From Nitritalea halalkaliphila LW7 (lineage in GTDB: Bacteria; Bacteroidota; Bacteroidia; Cytophagales; Cyclobacteriaceae), in NCBI RefSeq assembly GCF_000265075.1, contig NZ_AJYA01000021.1, positions 46,008-110,007 on the forward strand: a stretch of 64,000 nucleotides of DNA. The letters run 5' to 3'. A program made the position numbers and the translations under genes. Positions 1-9,775 of this stretch are shown in pieces. A model generated the notes under the pieces. That model was not told the DNA's origin and did no database searches. It worked only from the letters and a program-made list of their open reading frames with translations. The stretch's first letter is position 1, and each line of letters starts with the position of its first letter.

Positions 1-233
1 GCATCCATGATGCGGGCATTCCCGACCACTTCTTCCAGCTTGGAAATTTTTAGCTCCAGCAGACCCTGCGCATCTTTAGCCGCATCGTACTCTGCATTTT
101 CACTTAAATCTCCCTTGTCGCGCGCCTCAGCGATCTGCTTGGCGATGTCCGAACGACCTTTTGTTTTCAGCTCGTGTAGCTCATCCTTAAGCTTACGCAG
201 CCCCTCTTCGGTGTAGTATTGGATTTTTCCCAT
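1..233 (-). CDS. greA: Transcription elongation factor GreA, N-terminal part
   Basis: GreA rescues backtracked RNA polymerase by stimulating cleavage of the nascent transcript. Only the first 77 codons lie in the window; the gene runs off the left edge. The protein begins MGKIQYYTEEGLRKLKDEL and continues with the alternating Glu/Lys/Leu pattern of the GreA N-terminal coiled coil, including the ISENAEY-like segment (here LSENAEYDAAK) that is a hallmark of the family. The ATG at 231-233 is preferred because it gives the canonical N-terminus. A TAnnTTTG-type box lies about 90 nt upstream. The gene stands apart from the dehydrogenase behind it (about 200 nt spacer). Confidence 0.93.
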   Translation of the reverse strand, partial: MGKIQYYTEEGLRKLKDELHELKTKGRSDIAKQIAEARDKGDLSENAEYDAAKDAQGLLELKISKLEEVVGNARIMD

Positions 234-322
234 GATGTGTTTTTTTCTTGTTGTCTGTAAAAATAAAAGAACGGCTCCAAAGCGATGAAACCGTTTCTCG
301 TGTAGTCTTATTGTATGCTTTG

Positions 323-330
323 CAAAGATA
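323..330 (-). promoter_or_regulatory. Putative -7 box (TATCTTTG) for greA
   Basis: Read on the minus strand this is TATCTTTG, matching the Bacteroidota -7 consensus TAnnTTTG. No TTTG is present at the expected -33 distance, so support is partial. It would give a leader of roughly 80 to 85 nt for greA. Confidence 0.4.
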
Positions 331-439
331 AGTAAAATACCCGCATAAAGCAATAACGCCCTCTCTCAGCTGTTTCCAGCACTCACATGCCCGAAGGAGG
401 TAGAGGTTATGGCTTTTAAACGCTGTACGTAAAAAAAGG

Positions 440-1416
440 TTAGGCAGAATGGCCTGAAAAACCCGCCGCCTGAATTTTAGCCACCAGCACCTCATTGATT
501 TTCGCATAGGACTGATGGGTCCAGCCTGCCACATGAGGGCTAAAAAGCACCTCCTTGCGGGTCGCCAGCTGCTGAAACTGCGCCTGCTGCTCTGCAGAAA
601 AACGTTCGAAGCGCTCATTCTCTAACACATCCAAGACCGCCCCCTTCAGCAGCCCCTCTTGGAAGGCCTGATTGAGTGCTTGAAAGGTGCTCAACTCCCC
701 ACGCGCGGTATTAATCAAAAACAACGAATGACGAAACCGCCGGAAAAAAGCGATATCCAGCATATTCCGAGTCTCCTCCGTAAGCGGCACATGGATGCTC
801 AGCACCTCTGCCCGCTCGAAAAGATCCTCTAAGCCCACCTCTTGCACTTGGTCCGAGCCGAAACCCTGCTTGTACTTATCGTAAACGAGCAGCTCCACGT
901 CGAAGCCTGCCAGTTTTTTAGCGAAAGCCTGCCCCATGTTCCCGAAACCAATGATGCCGACCACCTTTCCGGCCAGCTCCTCCCCACGGTTGGCTTCCCG
1001 CTTCCAGATGCCTTTGCGCACCTGCGCGTCCGCCACCATCAGGTGATTAAACAGGGCCAGAAGCATCCCCAGGGCATGTTCCCCCACAGCATCCTTATTC
1101 CCCTCAGCGGCATGGAAGAGCTGAATGCCCTTTGCCCGGAGGGCCTCCACATCGATCTGGTCTAGACCCGCTCCTGCCCTGCCGATGAAGCGTAAGGCGG
1201 CGCGTGGCGCAAAAGCTCCGCATCTACGGCAGTTTTAGAACGCAAAATAAGCCCTTCGTACTGGGGGAGTTGGGATAAGATTTCCGCTCGACCTAACTGA
1301 GGCTGATAGTTCGGAAGGAAGCCAGCCGCCTCCAGAAGGGGCACGATGCTGGCATGCATTTCATCGATGATCAGCACCCGTGAACTCGCTGAAGAAGAAG
1401 TATGCTGCTGCGCCAT
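440..1416 (-). CDS. D-isomer-specific 2-hydroxyacid dehydrogenase (phosphoglycerate dehydrogenase-like), frame break
   Basis: NAD-dependent 2-hydroxyacid dehydrogenase of the SerA/D-lactate dehydrogenase superfamily. Visible motifs are the Rossmann loop GFGNMG, the catalytic Arg in NTARGE, the Glu in VLENERF and the catalytic His in SPHVAGWT. There is no C-terminal ACT domain, so it is the short form; 3-phosphoglycerate oxidation is plausible but substrate is not shown by sequence. The reading frame changes near 1195-1205: the upstream frame ends ...LLRHAP and the downstream frame resumes with LRFIGRAGAGLDQ, so one base appears lost. Restored length is about 325 residues. ATG at 1414-1416 lies just after the mgtE stop; an in-frame TTG at 1422 overlaps that stop. 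Confidence 0.85.
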
Positions 1417-1418
1417 GA

Positions 1419-2789
1419 TCAATTTAAATTTAGTAAGGACATCGCCACTGCAAAATAAACGGCAAGACCGAGTAGATCGTTGGCAGTGGTAATAAAAGGT
1501 CCCGAGGCGATGGCCGGGTTTATGCCAAGCCGATCCAGCACCAGCGGGGTGACCGTGCCCATAAAAGAGGCCAAAAGCACCACGCAGAAGAGCGCCAAAC
1601 CTACAGTGAAGCCGAAAATCGCTTCAAAACCGTAGATGAAAACCACGACCATAAACACAAAACCTCCGAGCACCACCCCATTCAGGACCGCCACGAGGAA
1701 GCCTTTTATAAAGCGCTGGGCAGGGCTATCGTCGAAGGCCGACTTGGCCGCCAGCGTCTGCACCACCAGCGAGGAAGACTGAATGCCGACATTTCCGCCG
1801 GTCGCTCCCACCAGCGGGATAAAAGAGGCCAGCGCCAAATACTTCGAGAGACCTTCCTCGAAAAAACCGATGATCTGAGAGCCCAGCAGGCCACCCACCA
1901 CGCCGATTAGCAGCCACGGGAGGCGCGCCTTCGAGATGCGGAAAATGCTGTCCGACTCCTCGATATCATCCGAGATCCCCGTCATGGCCTGTAAGTCCTC
2001 TTCCGACTGCTCCCGAATCAAGTCGAGCACATCATCCACGGTAATGCGTCCCACCAACTTATTTTTAGCGTTTACCACCGGCACCGACTCCAGGTCATAC
2101 TTGCGCATCACCTCCGCCACCGCCTCGCCGGGCATATGGGAGTCCACAGAGATCAGGTCTGGCTCATAGATAGCGCTGATTTTCGTAGAAGAAGCGGATA
2201 GGATAATTTTTTTTAGCGACACCCTGCCGAGCAGGTGCTGTTTGTTGTCCACCACATAGATAGAATAAATTTTCTCCACCTTCTCCGCTTGGCGGCGGAT
2301 CTCTTCGATGGTCTGTACGACCGTCCAGTTTTGGTTGGCCTTAATATATTCTTTGGCCATCAGCCCCCCCGCGGTGTCCTCATCGTAGCGGAGCAGGTCC
2401 AGGATGTTCGCCGACTTCTCCTTATCCTGCAGGTGCGCGATGATATCCTCCCTTTCCTTAGAACCGAGCATGTTGAGCAGGTCCACGGCATCATCGGAGT
2501 CCATTTCCTCCACCCAGGCGGCGATTTCCACAGGATCTACCTCACGAGCTACCTTCAGGGCAGCATTTTCTTCTAGCTCGATGAGAATGTCTGCGGCGCT
2601 GCTTTTCGGCTGAAGCCGCAAAACATACAGGGCTTCCTCCAAGCTGAGCTCGTCCAGGAGGGCGGCAATATCGGCTCCATTCACCCCTTCCAGTGACTGG
2701 GTGAGGTAGGCATGATCTTCTTGTGCGATGGCCTCACGAAGGCTTTCCAGAAATTCCCGAGAAAGCTCGAAGGCTTTAAGCTGTTCCAT
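1419..2789 (-). CDS. mgtE: Magnesium transporter MgtE
   Basis: MgtE is a homodimeric Mg2+ channel of the inner membrane gated by cytosolic Mg2+. The 456-residue protein has the normal three-part build: an acidic N-terminal helical domain (about 1-130) with the LLDELSLEEAL-type repeat pattern, two CBS modules (about 135-260; ISVDSHMPGEA then VGRITVDDVLDLI), and a C-terminal membrane part (about 285-456) with the family segment PLVGATGGNVGIQSS and the late helix around SGPFITTANDLLGL. The frame is intact. The start overlaps the end of rsmA by 14 nt and the stop touches the dehydrogenase start, indicating an rsmA-mgtE-dehydrogenase transcription unit. Confidence 0.95.
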   Translation of the reverse strand: MEQLKAFELSREFLESLREAIAQEDHAYLTQSLEGVNGADIAALLDELSLEEALYVLRLQPKSSAADILIELEENAALKVAREVDPVEIAAWVEEMDSDDAVDLLNMLGSKEREDIIAHLQDKEKSANILDLLRYDEDTAGGLMAKEYIKANQNWTVVQTIEEIRRQAEKVEKIYSIYVVDNKQHLLGRVSLKKIILSASSTKISAIYEPDLISVDSHMPGEAVAEVMRKYDLESVPVVNAKNKLVGRITVDDVLDLIREQSEEDLQAMTGISDDIEESDSIFRISKARLPWLLIGVVGGLLGSQIIGFFEEGLSKYLALASFIPLVGATGGNVGIQSSSLVVQTLAAKSAFDDSPAQRFIKGFLVAVLNGVVLGGFVFMVVVFIYGFEAIFGFTVGLALFCVVLLASFMGTVTPLVLDRLGINPAIASGPFITTANDLLGLAVYFAVAMSLLNLN

Positions 2790-3557
2790 CTGCTTCTATT
2801 TTTTGGGTGAGCTGAATAAAGTCTTGCACGCTAAGCTGCTCGGCACGTAGGTCCATCATCGGATCAGCGAGCAGCTCTGCCGATAAGCCGATCGACTTGA
2901 GGCAGTTACGCAGCGTCTTGCGGCGCGTGCTAAAGCTTTGTTTCACGACCGTGAAAAACTTCTTTTCGGAGCAGGGCAACTGATAATCCGGCAGGCGGCG
3001 CAGGCGAATGACACCACTCTGTACCTTCGGCGGGGGGTTAAACACGCTGGGAGGCACGGTAAACAGATACTCCACCTCATAAAAGGCCTGAAGAAGCACC
3101 GATAGGATACCATAGGTTTTGCTGCCCTTCGGCGCGGCGATACGCTCGGCCACCTCCTTTTGCAGCATGCACACCACCTCGGGCACCTGGCTGCGCAGCT
3201 CTAAGACACGAAAAAAGATCTGTGAGGAAATGTTGTACGGAAAATTACCCGCCACCACATAGTCCCCCTGCGGCAGCTCGGCCGGGGGTAACTTCAGAAA
3301 ATCCCCGAATAAAATGCGTCCATCGAGCTGCTGAAAATGCTGCTGCAGGTAGTCCACGGACTCCTTATCCACTTCTACGACACGCAGATCCCAGCCGCCC
3401 TCGAGCAGAAACTGCGTGAGCACCCCCATACCAGGCCGATTTCCAGCACCTGCTGGGTCGCCTCATGGCCCTGCACCGCCTCCGCGATTCGCTTCGCGAT
3501 ACTGAGATCGGTTAAAAAATGCTGTCCCAGATGTTTCTTCGGTCTTACCTGTGCCAT
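2776..3557 (-). CDS. rsmA: 16S rRNA (adenine1518/1519-N6)-dimethyltransferase RsmA, frame break
   Basis: RsmA (KsgA) dimethylates two adjacent adenines in helix 45 of 16S rRNA during small-subunit maturation. The start is MAQVRPKKHLGQHFL, the canonical N-terminus, followed by the SAM-binding EIG motif. The substrate motif NFPYNISSQI (consensus NLPYNIS) and the KPPKV-like segment NPPPKVQS are present. The frame breaks at about 3430-3436: EIGLVW should read EIGPGMGVLTQ, which one extra C restores. Restored length is 260 residues, normal for the family. It is divergent from pdxA, an arrangement common in Bacteroidota. Confidence 0.93.
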
Positions 3558-3603
3558 GTACTTCCTTTTGGATTTCGAGCGGCCCCATGCCCCTTCACGC
3601 CGT

Positions 3604-3611
3604 CAAAATTA
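3604..3611 (-). promoter_or_regulatory. Putative -7 box (TAATTTTG) for rsmA-mgtE
   Basis: TAATTTTG on the minus strand in the divergent rsmA/pdxA spacer matches TAnnTTTG; it lies 47 nt upstream of the rsmA ATG. No clear TTTG at -33. Confidence 0.4.
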
Positions 3612-3732
3612 AGGAATATAATATTATTTTGTCTAACTTGCGGCTTTATTAAATCGAAAAAGCCCGCCTCCCGAATGTGCGCCAGCGAGCACTTCTTCGG
3701 CATTCGTTCGGCACTCGGGCTCGCGTAACCCT

Positions 3733-4767
3733 ATGAGTCAATATAAAAAGAAGCCGGTTATCGGCATTACGATCGGAGATATTAATGGTATCGGCGCGGA
3801 GGTGACCATGAAGGCCTTAGCGGATAATCGCCTACTTCGGCTGGTGACGCCCGTGATTTACGCCCATGGAAAGGCGCTGACCTTTTACCGCAAGGCCCTG
3901 CAGCTGGAGGAGTTCAACTTCATGCAGATAAAAAGTGCGGAGGGGGCGCACCATAAAAAAATCAATGTCGTGAATGTGGTGGAGGAAAGCCCAGAGGTTC
4001 ACCCAGGGGTGGAGACCCGCGAGGCGGGCAAAATGGCTTTAGCGGCCATGGATCAGGCCATCGCGGATGCACGCGCGGGCTTCATCGACGCCATCGTCAC
4101 GGCACCTTTAAATAAGCACACCATCCACACGGAAGAAAAACCTTTCGTGGGTCATACCGAGTACTTTACAGCGGCATTCGAAGCGAAGGATAGCCTCATG
4201 TTTCTCTGCTCAGAAGACATGCGTGTAGGTCTAGTCACCGGGCATGTCCCGCTGGCACAGGTAGCAAGCGCCCTGACAGAGGAGCGGCTGACGCGCAAAT
4301 TAGAGCTGATGCTGGAATCCTTAAAAACGGATTTTGGCATCGCCAAACCGAAAGTAGCCGTGCTGGGGCTCAACCCACACGCTGGAGAGGGCGGCGTGCT
4401 GGGACAGGAAGAGCAGGAACTGATCGCTCCCGTCATCAATCGCTTCAAAGAAAATGGAGAATTTGTCTTCGGCCCCTATCCCGCAGACGGTTTCTTCGGC
4501 ATGATGCATCAGCGCAAGTTCGACGGGGTGCTGGCCATGTACCACGATCAGGGCTTGGCTCCCTTTAAGGCGCTGGCGTTTGAGAGCGGAGTGAATTTCA
4601 CGGCCGGACTTTCCCTGATCCGCACCTCGCCCGACCATGGTACAGCCTATAACATCGCCGGCAAGGGCATCGCAGATGAGAGCTCCATGCGTGCGGCCCT
4701 TTACCTCGCATTAGAAGTCATCCGCCACCGAAACCCTTGGGAAGAAGTAGACGAAGAGGAGGACTAA
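3733..4767 (+). CDS. pdxA: 4-hydroxythreonine-4-phosphate dehydrogenase PdxA
   Basis: PdxA oxidises 4-phosphohydroxy-L-threonine to the amino-ketone precursor of pyridoxine phosphate (DXP-dependent vitamin B6 pathway), using NAD+ and a divalent metal. The 344-residue protein starts MSQYKKKPVIGITIGDING, has TAPLNKHTI, the metal-binding His in VGHTEYFTAAF, HDQGLAPFKALAF and RTSPDHGTAYNIAG, all family signatures with metal-ligand histidines. Length is normal and the frame intact. It is divergent from rsmA and followed after 173 nt by the DUF177-rpmF unit, which has its own promoter-like box. Confidence 0.96.
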   Translation: MSQYKKKPVIGITIGDINGIGAEVTMKALADNRLLRLVTPVIYAHGKALTFYRKALQLEEFNFMQIKSAEGAHHKKINVVNVVEESPEVHPGVETREAGKMALAAMDQAIADARAGFIDAIVTAPLNKHTIHTEEKPFVGHTEYFTAAFEAKDSLMFLCSEDMRVGLVTGHVPLAQVASALTEERLTRKLELMLESLKTDFGIAKPKVAVLGLNPHAGEGGVLGQEEQELIAPVINRFKENGEFVFGPYPADGFFGMMHQRKFDGVLAMYHDQGLAPFKALAFESGVNFTAGLSLIRTSPDHGTAYNIAGKGIADESSMRAALYLALEVIRHRNPWEEVDEEED

Positions 4768-4905
4768 CGTAGTAGAGGGTGCGGAAACACATCCTCGCGC
4801 CCGAAAAGCATTCAGGAGCATAACGTAGGAAAAGAAGTGCTGGAAAAAAAAGCAACAAAAAGAATATTTTCCATTCATTCCTTTTCTATTTCTATAAAAT
4901 TCCGC

Positions 4906-4913
4906 TAATTTTG
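4906..4913 (+). promoter_or_regulatory. Putative -7 box (TAATTTTG) for DUF177-rpmF
   Basis: TAATTTTG matches the Bacteroidota -7 consensus 28 nt before the DUF177 ATG; a TAGGAGG ribosome-binding site at about 4927-4934 follows. The -33 position holds a T-run but no exact TTTG. Confidence 0.45.
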
Positions 4914-4940
4914 CGGTCTTGAATTATTAGGAGGCAAGCG

Positions 4941-5530
4941 ATGCGATACGAAGCGAACTTTGAAATAGACATCATCCGTTTAAAGGAAGGCGAGCACACG
5001 TTCACCTTCACGCTGGACGATGCCTTTATCGCACATCATGGCTTAGAGGGCTGGGCGGAGCACATGAACATCCATGTGGACCTACAGCTGCTGAAGTCGA
5101 GCACCTTACTCGAGGCGCGCTTCACCCTGAAGGGTGTGGTAACCTTAGTTTGTGACCGCAGCCTAGAGCCCTTCGAGGAGTCTTACAGCACCACTGGCCG
5201 CATGCACTACAAGTATGGCCCAGAGGAGCGCGAGTTGGACGACGAAGTATATTTGATTACGAAAGACACCCCAAAGCTTAGCTTTGTGGACTTATTAAAA
5301 GAGTTTTTTCTCCTGGGCCTTCCGGCCAAAAAAATCCACCCAAGCGCACTCGGGATGAGATGGACGAGGAAGATTTCGAGGGAGAAGGAAAAATGGTGTA
5401 TTACACGGACGCCTACGAGGAGGATGCCGATGAGGAGCTGGAAGCAGAAACCCCCGAAGCATCTGACGAAGATGAGGCGCACACCGACCCCCGCTGGGAG
5501 ATATTAAAAAAGTTAAAGAAAAAAGATTAA
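4941..5530 (+). CDS. DUF177 (YceD-like) protein, frame break
   Basis: Small acidic protein of the DUF177/YceD family, almost always encoded just before rpmF; homologues are linked to ribosome and 23S rRNA metabolism, but no reaction is established. The N-terminal part (MRYEANFEIDIIRLKEGEH) and the conserved core VTLVCDRSLEPFEE are in one frame. The frame breaks near 5340-5352; the other frame then gives DEMDEEDFEGEGKMVYYTD, an acidic linker and the family-typical end DPRWEILKKLKKKD, stopping at 5528-5530. One lost base explains this; restored length is about 196 residues. The stop lies 17 nt before rpmF. Confidence 0.88.
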
Positions 5531-5547
5531 TCTAAACGAGTGAAGAG

Positions 5548-5740
5548 ATGGCACATCCTAAACGAAAAAATTTCGAAAACCAGAAGAGACAAGCGCAGAA
5601 CACATTATAAATTAAGTGCTCCAGGCCTTGCTAAATGTCCTACCACAGGTGAATTACACCTACCGCATCGTGCGTTTTGGTTAGACGGAAAGCTTTACTA
5701 TAAAGGTGAAGTGATCATGGAAAAAGAGGTCTTAGCCTAA
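5548..5740 (+). CDS. rpmF: 50S ribosomal protein L32, one-base insertion
   Basis: L32 is a small protein of the large subunit. The true start is the ATG at 5548, giving MAHPKRK; the next A-run (5564-5569) has one A too many. With five A the protein continues [20 protein letters not shown], exactly the L32 consensus. The rest ([21 protein letters not shown]) is in frame to 5740. Restored length is 63 residues. Only one cysteine remains of the usual zinc ribbon, so this is a zinc-independent form. A broken rpmF cannot be real, which makes this one of the clearest sequence errors in the window. Confidence 0.93.
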
Positions 5741-5762
5741 GCTAATCTCTTCTATACATTTA

Positions 5763-5802
5763 CAGGTAGCTATGTGACGCGTGCATGGCTACCTGTTTTT
5801 TT
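5763..5802 (+). terminator. Rho-independent terminator after rpmF
   Basis: Inverted repeat CAGGTAGC (5763-5770) and GCTACCTG (5788-5795) followed by a run of seven T. It lies 22 nt after the rpmF stop and separates that unit from the fabH promoter. Confidence 0.85.
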
Positions 5803-5815
5803 GGCCCTGGCCAAA
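5800..5815. repeat. Short palindrome TTTGGCC-CT-GGCCAAA (family copy)
   Basis: A 16-nt palindrome directly behind the rpmF terminator. It is one of about eleven copies in the window sharing TTTG/CAAA ends and a GC stem of varying sequence; see findings. Confidence 0.6.
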
Positions 5816-5862
5816 GCAAAATTCCCTATTCCCTCCATCTGCCACTAAACTTCCGTTAATTC

Positions 5863-5895
5863 TTTGGTTATAAGCCGTTATTTTGACTATTTTTG
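5863..5895 (+). promoter_or_regulatory. Bacteroidota-type promoter for fabH-efp-accBC
   Basis: TTTG at 5863-5866, a 21-nt spacer, and TATTTTTG at 5888-5895 match the TTTG-N19-21-TAnnTTTG layout. The predicted transcript start is around 5902, giving a leader of about 90 nt before fabH. Confidence 0.65.
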
Positions 5896-5991
5896 GGGGC
5901 TAAAATAATTTCATCAACCGCTTAAATCGGGGGAGTCTTTCCATGACCCGCATATCCCACTCACCCGTAGCGAAGCATTTAGAGAAGCCTA

Positions 5992-6989
5992 ATGAAAAAA
6001 ACCCGAGCAGTGATTACTGGCGTCCACGGCTGGTTACCCGATTATGTGATGACCAATAAGGAGTTAGAAACCCTTGTGGACACGAACGATGAATGGATCA
6101 CGACCCGAACGGGGATAAAAGAGCGCAGAATTCTTAAAGGAATCGATCAAGGGACCTCTGTCATCGGGGCAGAGGCGGTAAAAGGCTCCTGGCTAAAACA
6201 GGGACCGACCCCATGGACATCGACCTGATCATCTGCGCCACGGTTACTCCCGACATGCCTTTTCCTGCGACCGCAAACATCGTAGCGGATCTCGTCGGTG
6301 CGAAAAACAGTTACAGCTTTGATATCTCGGCCGCTTGTTCTGGCTTCCTGTATGCCCTCACCATGGGCGCACAGTTTATCGAGACGGGGATGCACAAGAA
6401 AGTGATCGTCATCGGGGCAGATAAAATGTCTTCCATCATCGATTATCAGGATCGTGCTACCTGCATCATCTTCGGGGATGGTGGCGGGGCTGTCCTATTA
6501 GAACCTACCGAGGAACCTCTCGGCATCATGGATTCCATCTTGCAGGCGGACGGCTCTGGAGCCAACTACCTGCACATGAAGGCAGGAGGAAGCCGCCGAC
6601 CAGCTACAGCGGAAACGGTAGCACGCCGCGAGCACTTCGCCTATCAGGAAGGGTCTACCGTCTTTAAGTTTGCGGTCACGAACATGGCCGAGGTGAGCGC
6701 CCGTATCATGGAGCGTAACCAGCTCACCGCTGAGGATGTCGCCTGGCTGGTCCCACACCAAGCGAATAAACGTATCATCGATGCTACCGCAAACCGCATG
6801 GGCGTAGGCCCTGAAAAGGTGATGATGAACATCGAACGCTACGGAAACACCACGGCGGGCACCCTACCGCTCTGTCTATTTGACTATGAAGCGCAGCTGC
6901 GCAAAGGGGACAACATCATCCTGGCGGCCTTCGGTGGTGGCTTCACCTGGGGCTCTATTTACCTCAAGTGGGGGTACGATCCCAAGTAA
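5992..6989 (+). CDS. fabH: 3-oxoacyl-ACP synthase III FabH, frame break
   Basis: FabH condenses acetyl-CoA (or a branched primer) with malonyl-ACP and starts fatty-acid synthesis. The catalytic triad is visible: Cys in [11 protein letters not shown], His in VPHQANKRI and Asn in [11 protein letters not shown]. The first part starts [20 protein letters not shown]; the frame breaks at about 6184-6192, where KGSWLKQG should read [20 protein letters not shown], restored by one base. Restored length is 332 residues, normal for FabH. It heads a fabH-efp-accB-accC cluster that couples initiation to malonyl-CoA supply. Confidence 0.93.
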
Positions 6990-7070
6990 TATCCACTTAT
7001 AGTCGTTAAAAAAACGGAAGGCCTACAGGACTTCCCTCTAGTTACACGCATCATCTAAACAAAAATAACC

Positions 7071-7634
7071 ATGGCATCTACGGCAGATTTTAAAAATGGC
7101 CTTTGCTTAGTAATGAACCACGACATCTTTACGATCGTGGAATTTCAGCATGTCAAGCCTGGAAAAGGCGCCGCCTTCGTAAGAACGAAGTTGAAAAGCC
7201 TTACCAGCGGAAAAGTGCTAGACAAAACCTTCAATGCTGGGGAGAAAGTCGTCACCGCACGCGTGGAAAAACGTCCACATCAGTTTATCTATGCAGATGA
7301 TATGGGCTATCACTTCATGGATTCGAACACCTTCGAGCAGATCCCCATCGAGGGAAAGTTAATCGAGCGTGCGAATCTTCTTAAGGAAGGGCAGCTGGTG
7401 GACATCCTCGTGCATGCAGAGACAGAAACTCCCTTATCGGTAGAGTTACCTCCTTTCGTGGAGCTGATGATTACCTATACAGAGCCAGGAATTAAAGGAG
7501 ACACGGCTACGAACGCCCTCAAGCCGGCTACTGTAGAAACAGGCGCTACGGTTATGGTTCCTTTGTTCGTAGAACAAGACACCCTTATTAAGGTAGATAC
7601 CCGGGACGGAAGTTATTCTGAACGTGTAAAATAG
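7071..7634 (+). CDS. efp: Translation elongation factor P
   Basis: EF-P binds between the P and E sites and relieves ribosome stalling at proline stretches. The 187-residue protein has the three beta-domain build: a KOW-like N-domain starting [18 protein letters not shown], the modified loop [10 protein letters not shown] with the Lys at the tip (position about 34), and the C-terminal OB part ending GSYSERVK. The family motif [13 protein letters not shown] is complete. The frame is intact. Spacing of 81 nt from fabH and 81 nt to accB fits a common transcript. Confidence 0.96.
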   Translation: MASTADFKNGLCLVMNHDIFTIVEFQHVKPGKGAAFVRTKLKSLTSGKVLDKTFNAGEKVVTARVEKRPHQFIYADDMGYHFMDSNTFEQIPIEGKLIERANLLKEGQLVDILVHAETETPLSVELPPFVELMITYTEPGIKGDTATNALKPATVETGATVMVPLFVEQDTLIKVDTRDGSYSERVK

Positions 7635-7715
7635 TACAACCTGACTGCCCAAGAGGCGTATAAATCCAAAATAACCATCTTGCCATATCGATTGGCTATA
7701 CTAAACTTTAAAAAC

Positions 7716-8216
7716 ATGAAAGCAAAAGAGATTCAAGAGTTAATTGACTTTATTGCCAGCTCAGGCCTTGCTGAGGTTAAGATCGAAACGAAAGAATTAA
7801 AGTTAGCGATTAAAAAATATGCAGATGTAGCGGAAGCGCCAGCGGCACCAGCAGCACCGGCTCCTGTGGCAGCGCCTGCACCAGCAGCGGCACCAGCTCC
7901 AGTAGCAGCAGCTCCAGTGGAGGCAGCAGCACCGGCGGCGCCAGCAGCCAGCGAAGCACCAGCTTCTGCGAATTTACTTGAAATCAAATCTCCGATGATC
8001 GGTACCTTCTACCGTACGCCAAATCCAGACAGCCCAGCTTTCGCTGAAGTAGGTGACACGGTGACTGCAGGCCAGACCGTATGTATCATCGAAGCCATGA
8101 AGTTATTTAATGAAATAGAATCCGAAATTTCCGGAAAGATCGTGAAGGTGCTCGTAGAAAATGCACAGCCGGTGGAATACGACCAGCCCCTATTCTTAGT
8201 TGATCCTGCAGGTTAA
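7716..8216 (+). CDS. accB: Acetyl-CoA carboxylase biotin carboxyl carrier protein
   Basis: AccB carries the biotin that shuttles carboxyl groups between AccC and the carboxyltransferase. From ATG 7716 the protein is 166 residues: an N-terminal helix ([20 protein letters not shown]), an Ala/Pro-rich flexible linker (about 38-85), and a biotinyl domain with the EAMKLFNEI motif whose Lys is biotinylated. I chose the ATG at 7716 over an upstream TTG at 7680 because it gives the standard AccB N-terminus. It is followed by accC after 26 nt. Confidence 0.95.
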   Translation: MKAKEIQELIDFIASSGLAEVKIETKELKLAIKKYADVAEAPAAPAAPAPVAAPAPAAAPAPVAAAPVEAAAPAAPAASEAPASANLLEIKSPMIGTFYRTPNPDSPAFAEVGDTVTAGQTVCIIEAMKLFNEIESEISGKIVKVLVENAQPVEYDQPLFLVDPAG

Positions 8217-8242
8217 TTCATGTTTCATTAAATCTGACTACT

Positions 8243-9594
8243 GTGTTTAAAAAAATACTCATAGCGAATAGAGGAGAGATCGCCCTGCGGGTCATCCGCA
8301 CGTGCAAGGAAATGGGCATCAAAACCGTAGCCGTTTACTCTACCGCCGACAAGGACAGTTTGCATGTACGTTTTGCCGATGAAGCGGTATGTATCGGTGC
8401 CGCTCCTTCGAAGGACTCCTACCTCAACATGTCACGGATCATCGCGGCAGCTGAAATCACAAATGCCGATGCGATTCATCCTGGCTATGGATTCCTCTCC
8501 GAAAACGCGGAATTTTCGCGCATCTGCCAGGAGCAGGGCATTAAGTTTATCGGTGCCAGCCCGGAGATGATCCAGAAAATGGGGGATAAAGCCACCGCGA
8601 AGGCCACTATGAAAGCAGCTGGCGTTCCGACTATCCCTGGCTCAGAAGGACTTCTGGACTCTATCGAACAGGGCATGAAAATCGCCGAGGAAATGGGGTA
8701 CCCCGTAATCCTAAAAGCCACTGCTGGCGGTGGTGGTAAAGGAATGCGTATCGTAAACGACCCCTCCGAGTTTAAGAAGGCCTGGGACTCTGCACGTCAA
8801 GAAGCAGCCGCAGCCTTCGGTAATGATGGTTTATATCTCGAGAAGTTCGTAGAAGAGCCACGCCATATCGAAATCCAAATCATCGGCGACTCGACAGGAC
8901 GCGCTTGCCACCTCTCTGAAAGAGACTGCTCCATCCAAAGAAGACATCAAAAACTCGTAGAAGAGACTCCTAGTCCTTTTATGACCGATGAACTACGCGA
9001 GAAAATGGGTGCTGCAGCCATTAAAGGGCAGAAGCCATCAACTACGAAGGCGCCGGGACCATCGAATTCTTAGTGGATAAGCACCGCAACTTCTACTTCA
9101 TGGAGATGAATACGCGTATCCAAGTAGAGCATCCGATTACAGAAGAGGTAACAGATTTCGACCTGATCAAGGAGCAAATTAAAGTAGCCGCTGGCGAAAA
9201 AATATCGGGTAAAAATTACTTCCCGAAACTTTACGCCATGGAATGCCGCATTAACGCAGAGGATCCAGCAAACGGATTCCGCCCTTCTCCAGGCCGCATC
9301 AACAACCTACACCTTCCCGGAGGCCGCGGTGTGCGTGTGGATAGCCACGTGTATGCAGGCTACGTGATTCCACCGAATTACGATTCGATGATCGCGAAAT
9401 TAATTGTTTCTGGTCAGTCCCGCGAAGAGGTGATTGTCCGCATGAAGCGCGCCTTAGAGGAATTCGTGATCGATGGAATTAAGACGACAATTCCTTTCCA
9501 CATCGCTTTGATGGAAGATGAGCAGTTTAAGGCAGGTAATTTCACCACGAAATTCCTCGACTCCTTTGACTTCTCTATTCTAAAAAATAAGTAA
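8243..9594 (+). CDS. accC: Acetyl-CoA carboxylase biotin carboxylase subunit, frame break
   Basis: AccC carboxylates the AccB biotin using ATP and bicarbonate. The protein starts at GTG 8243 ([17 protein letters not shown]) and shows the ATP-grasp Gly-rich loop [14 protein letters not shown], the [15 protein letters not shown] segment and [15 protein letters not shown]. The frame breaks at about 9026-9030, where a G-run is one short: IKGQKPS should read [20 protein letters not shown]. Restored length is 450 residues, typical of AccC. It is the last gene of the fabH-efp-accBC cluster and ends at a palindrome and a terminator. Confidence 0.94.
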
Positions 9595-9600
9595 GTCTCT

Positions 9601-9624
9601 GCTTCGCCCCTTTCGGGGCAAAGC
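9601..9624. repeat. Short palindrome, CTTCGCCCC / GGGGCAAAG (family copy)
   Basis: A hairpin-forming palindrome with a TTTC loop, 6 nt after the accC stop. It shares the CTT-G / CAAAG ends of the dispersed family and lacks a T-run, so it is not the terminator itself. Confidence 0.55.
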
Positions 9625-9664
9625 AAAAATAGTCCTCATGGGAATTTAATTCTCCCAAGCACAG

Positions 9665-9695
9665 ACGGCTGGTTAAGGATAACCAGCCGTTTTTT
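9665..9695 (+). terminator. Rho-independent terminator of the accBC operon
   Basis: Perfect 10-bp stem ACGGCTGGTT / AACCAGCCGT with a 6-nt loop and a T-run on the plus strand. Confidence 0.85.
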
Positions 9696-9775
9696 AATGG
9701 TTCCCTTGAGAAGCGCTTCATGCGGGCATAGTCGAATGTAAGTGCTTCACCACATGCTTCCACATGCTTACACCA

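Noticed and set aside
193..618. 141-codon minus-strand frame between greA and the dehydrogenase
   Set aside because: It overlaps the 3' end of the dehydrogenase and the greA start in another frame and shows no family signal.
7840..7960. Tandem-repeat appearance in accB
   Set aside because: Codon-level low complexity of the Ala/Pro linker normal for AccB.
7733..7987. Ala/Gly-rich frame on the minus strand opposite accB
   Set aside because: It is the mirror of the Ala/Pro linker of AccB and has no independent support.
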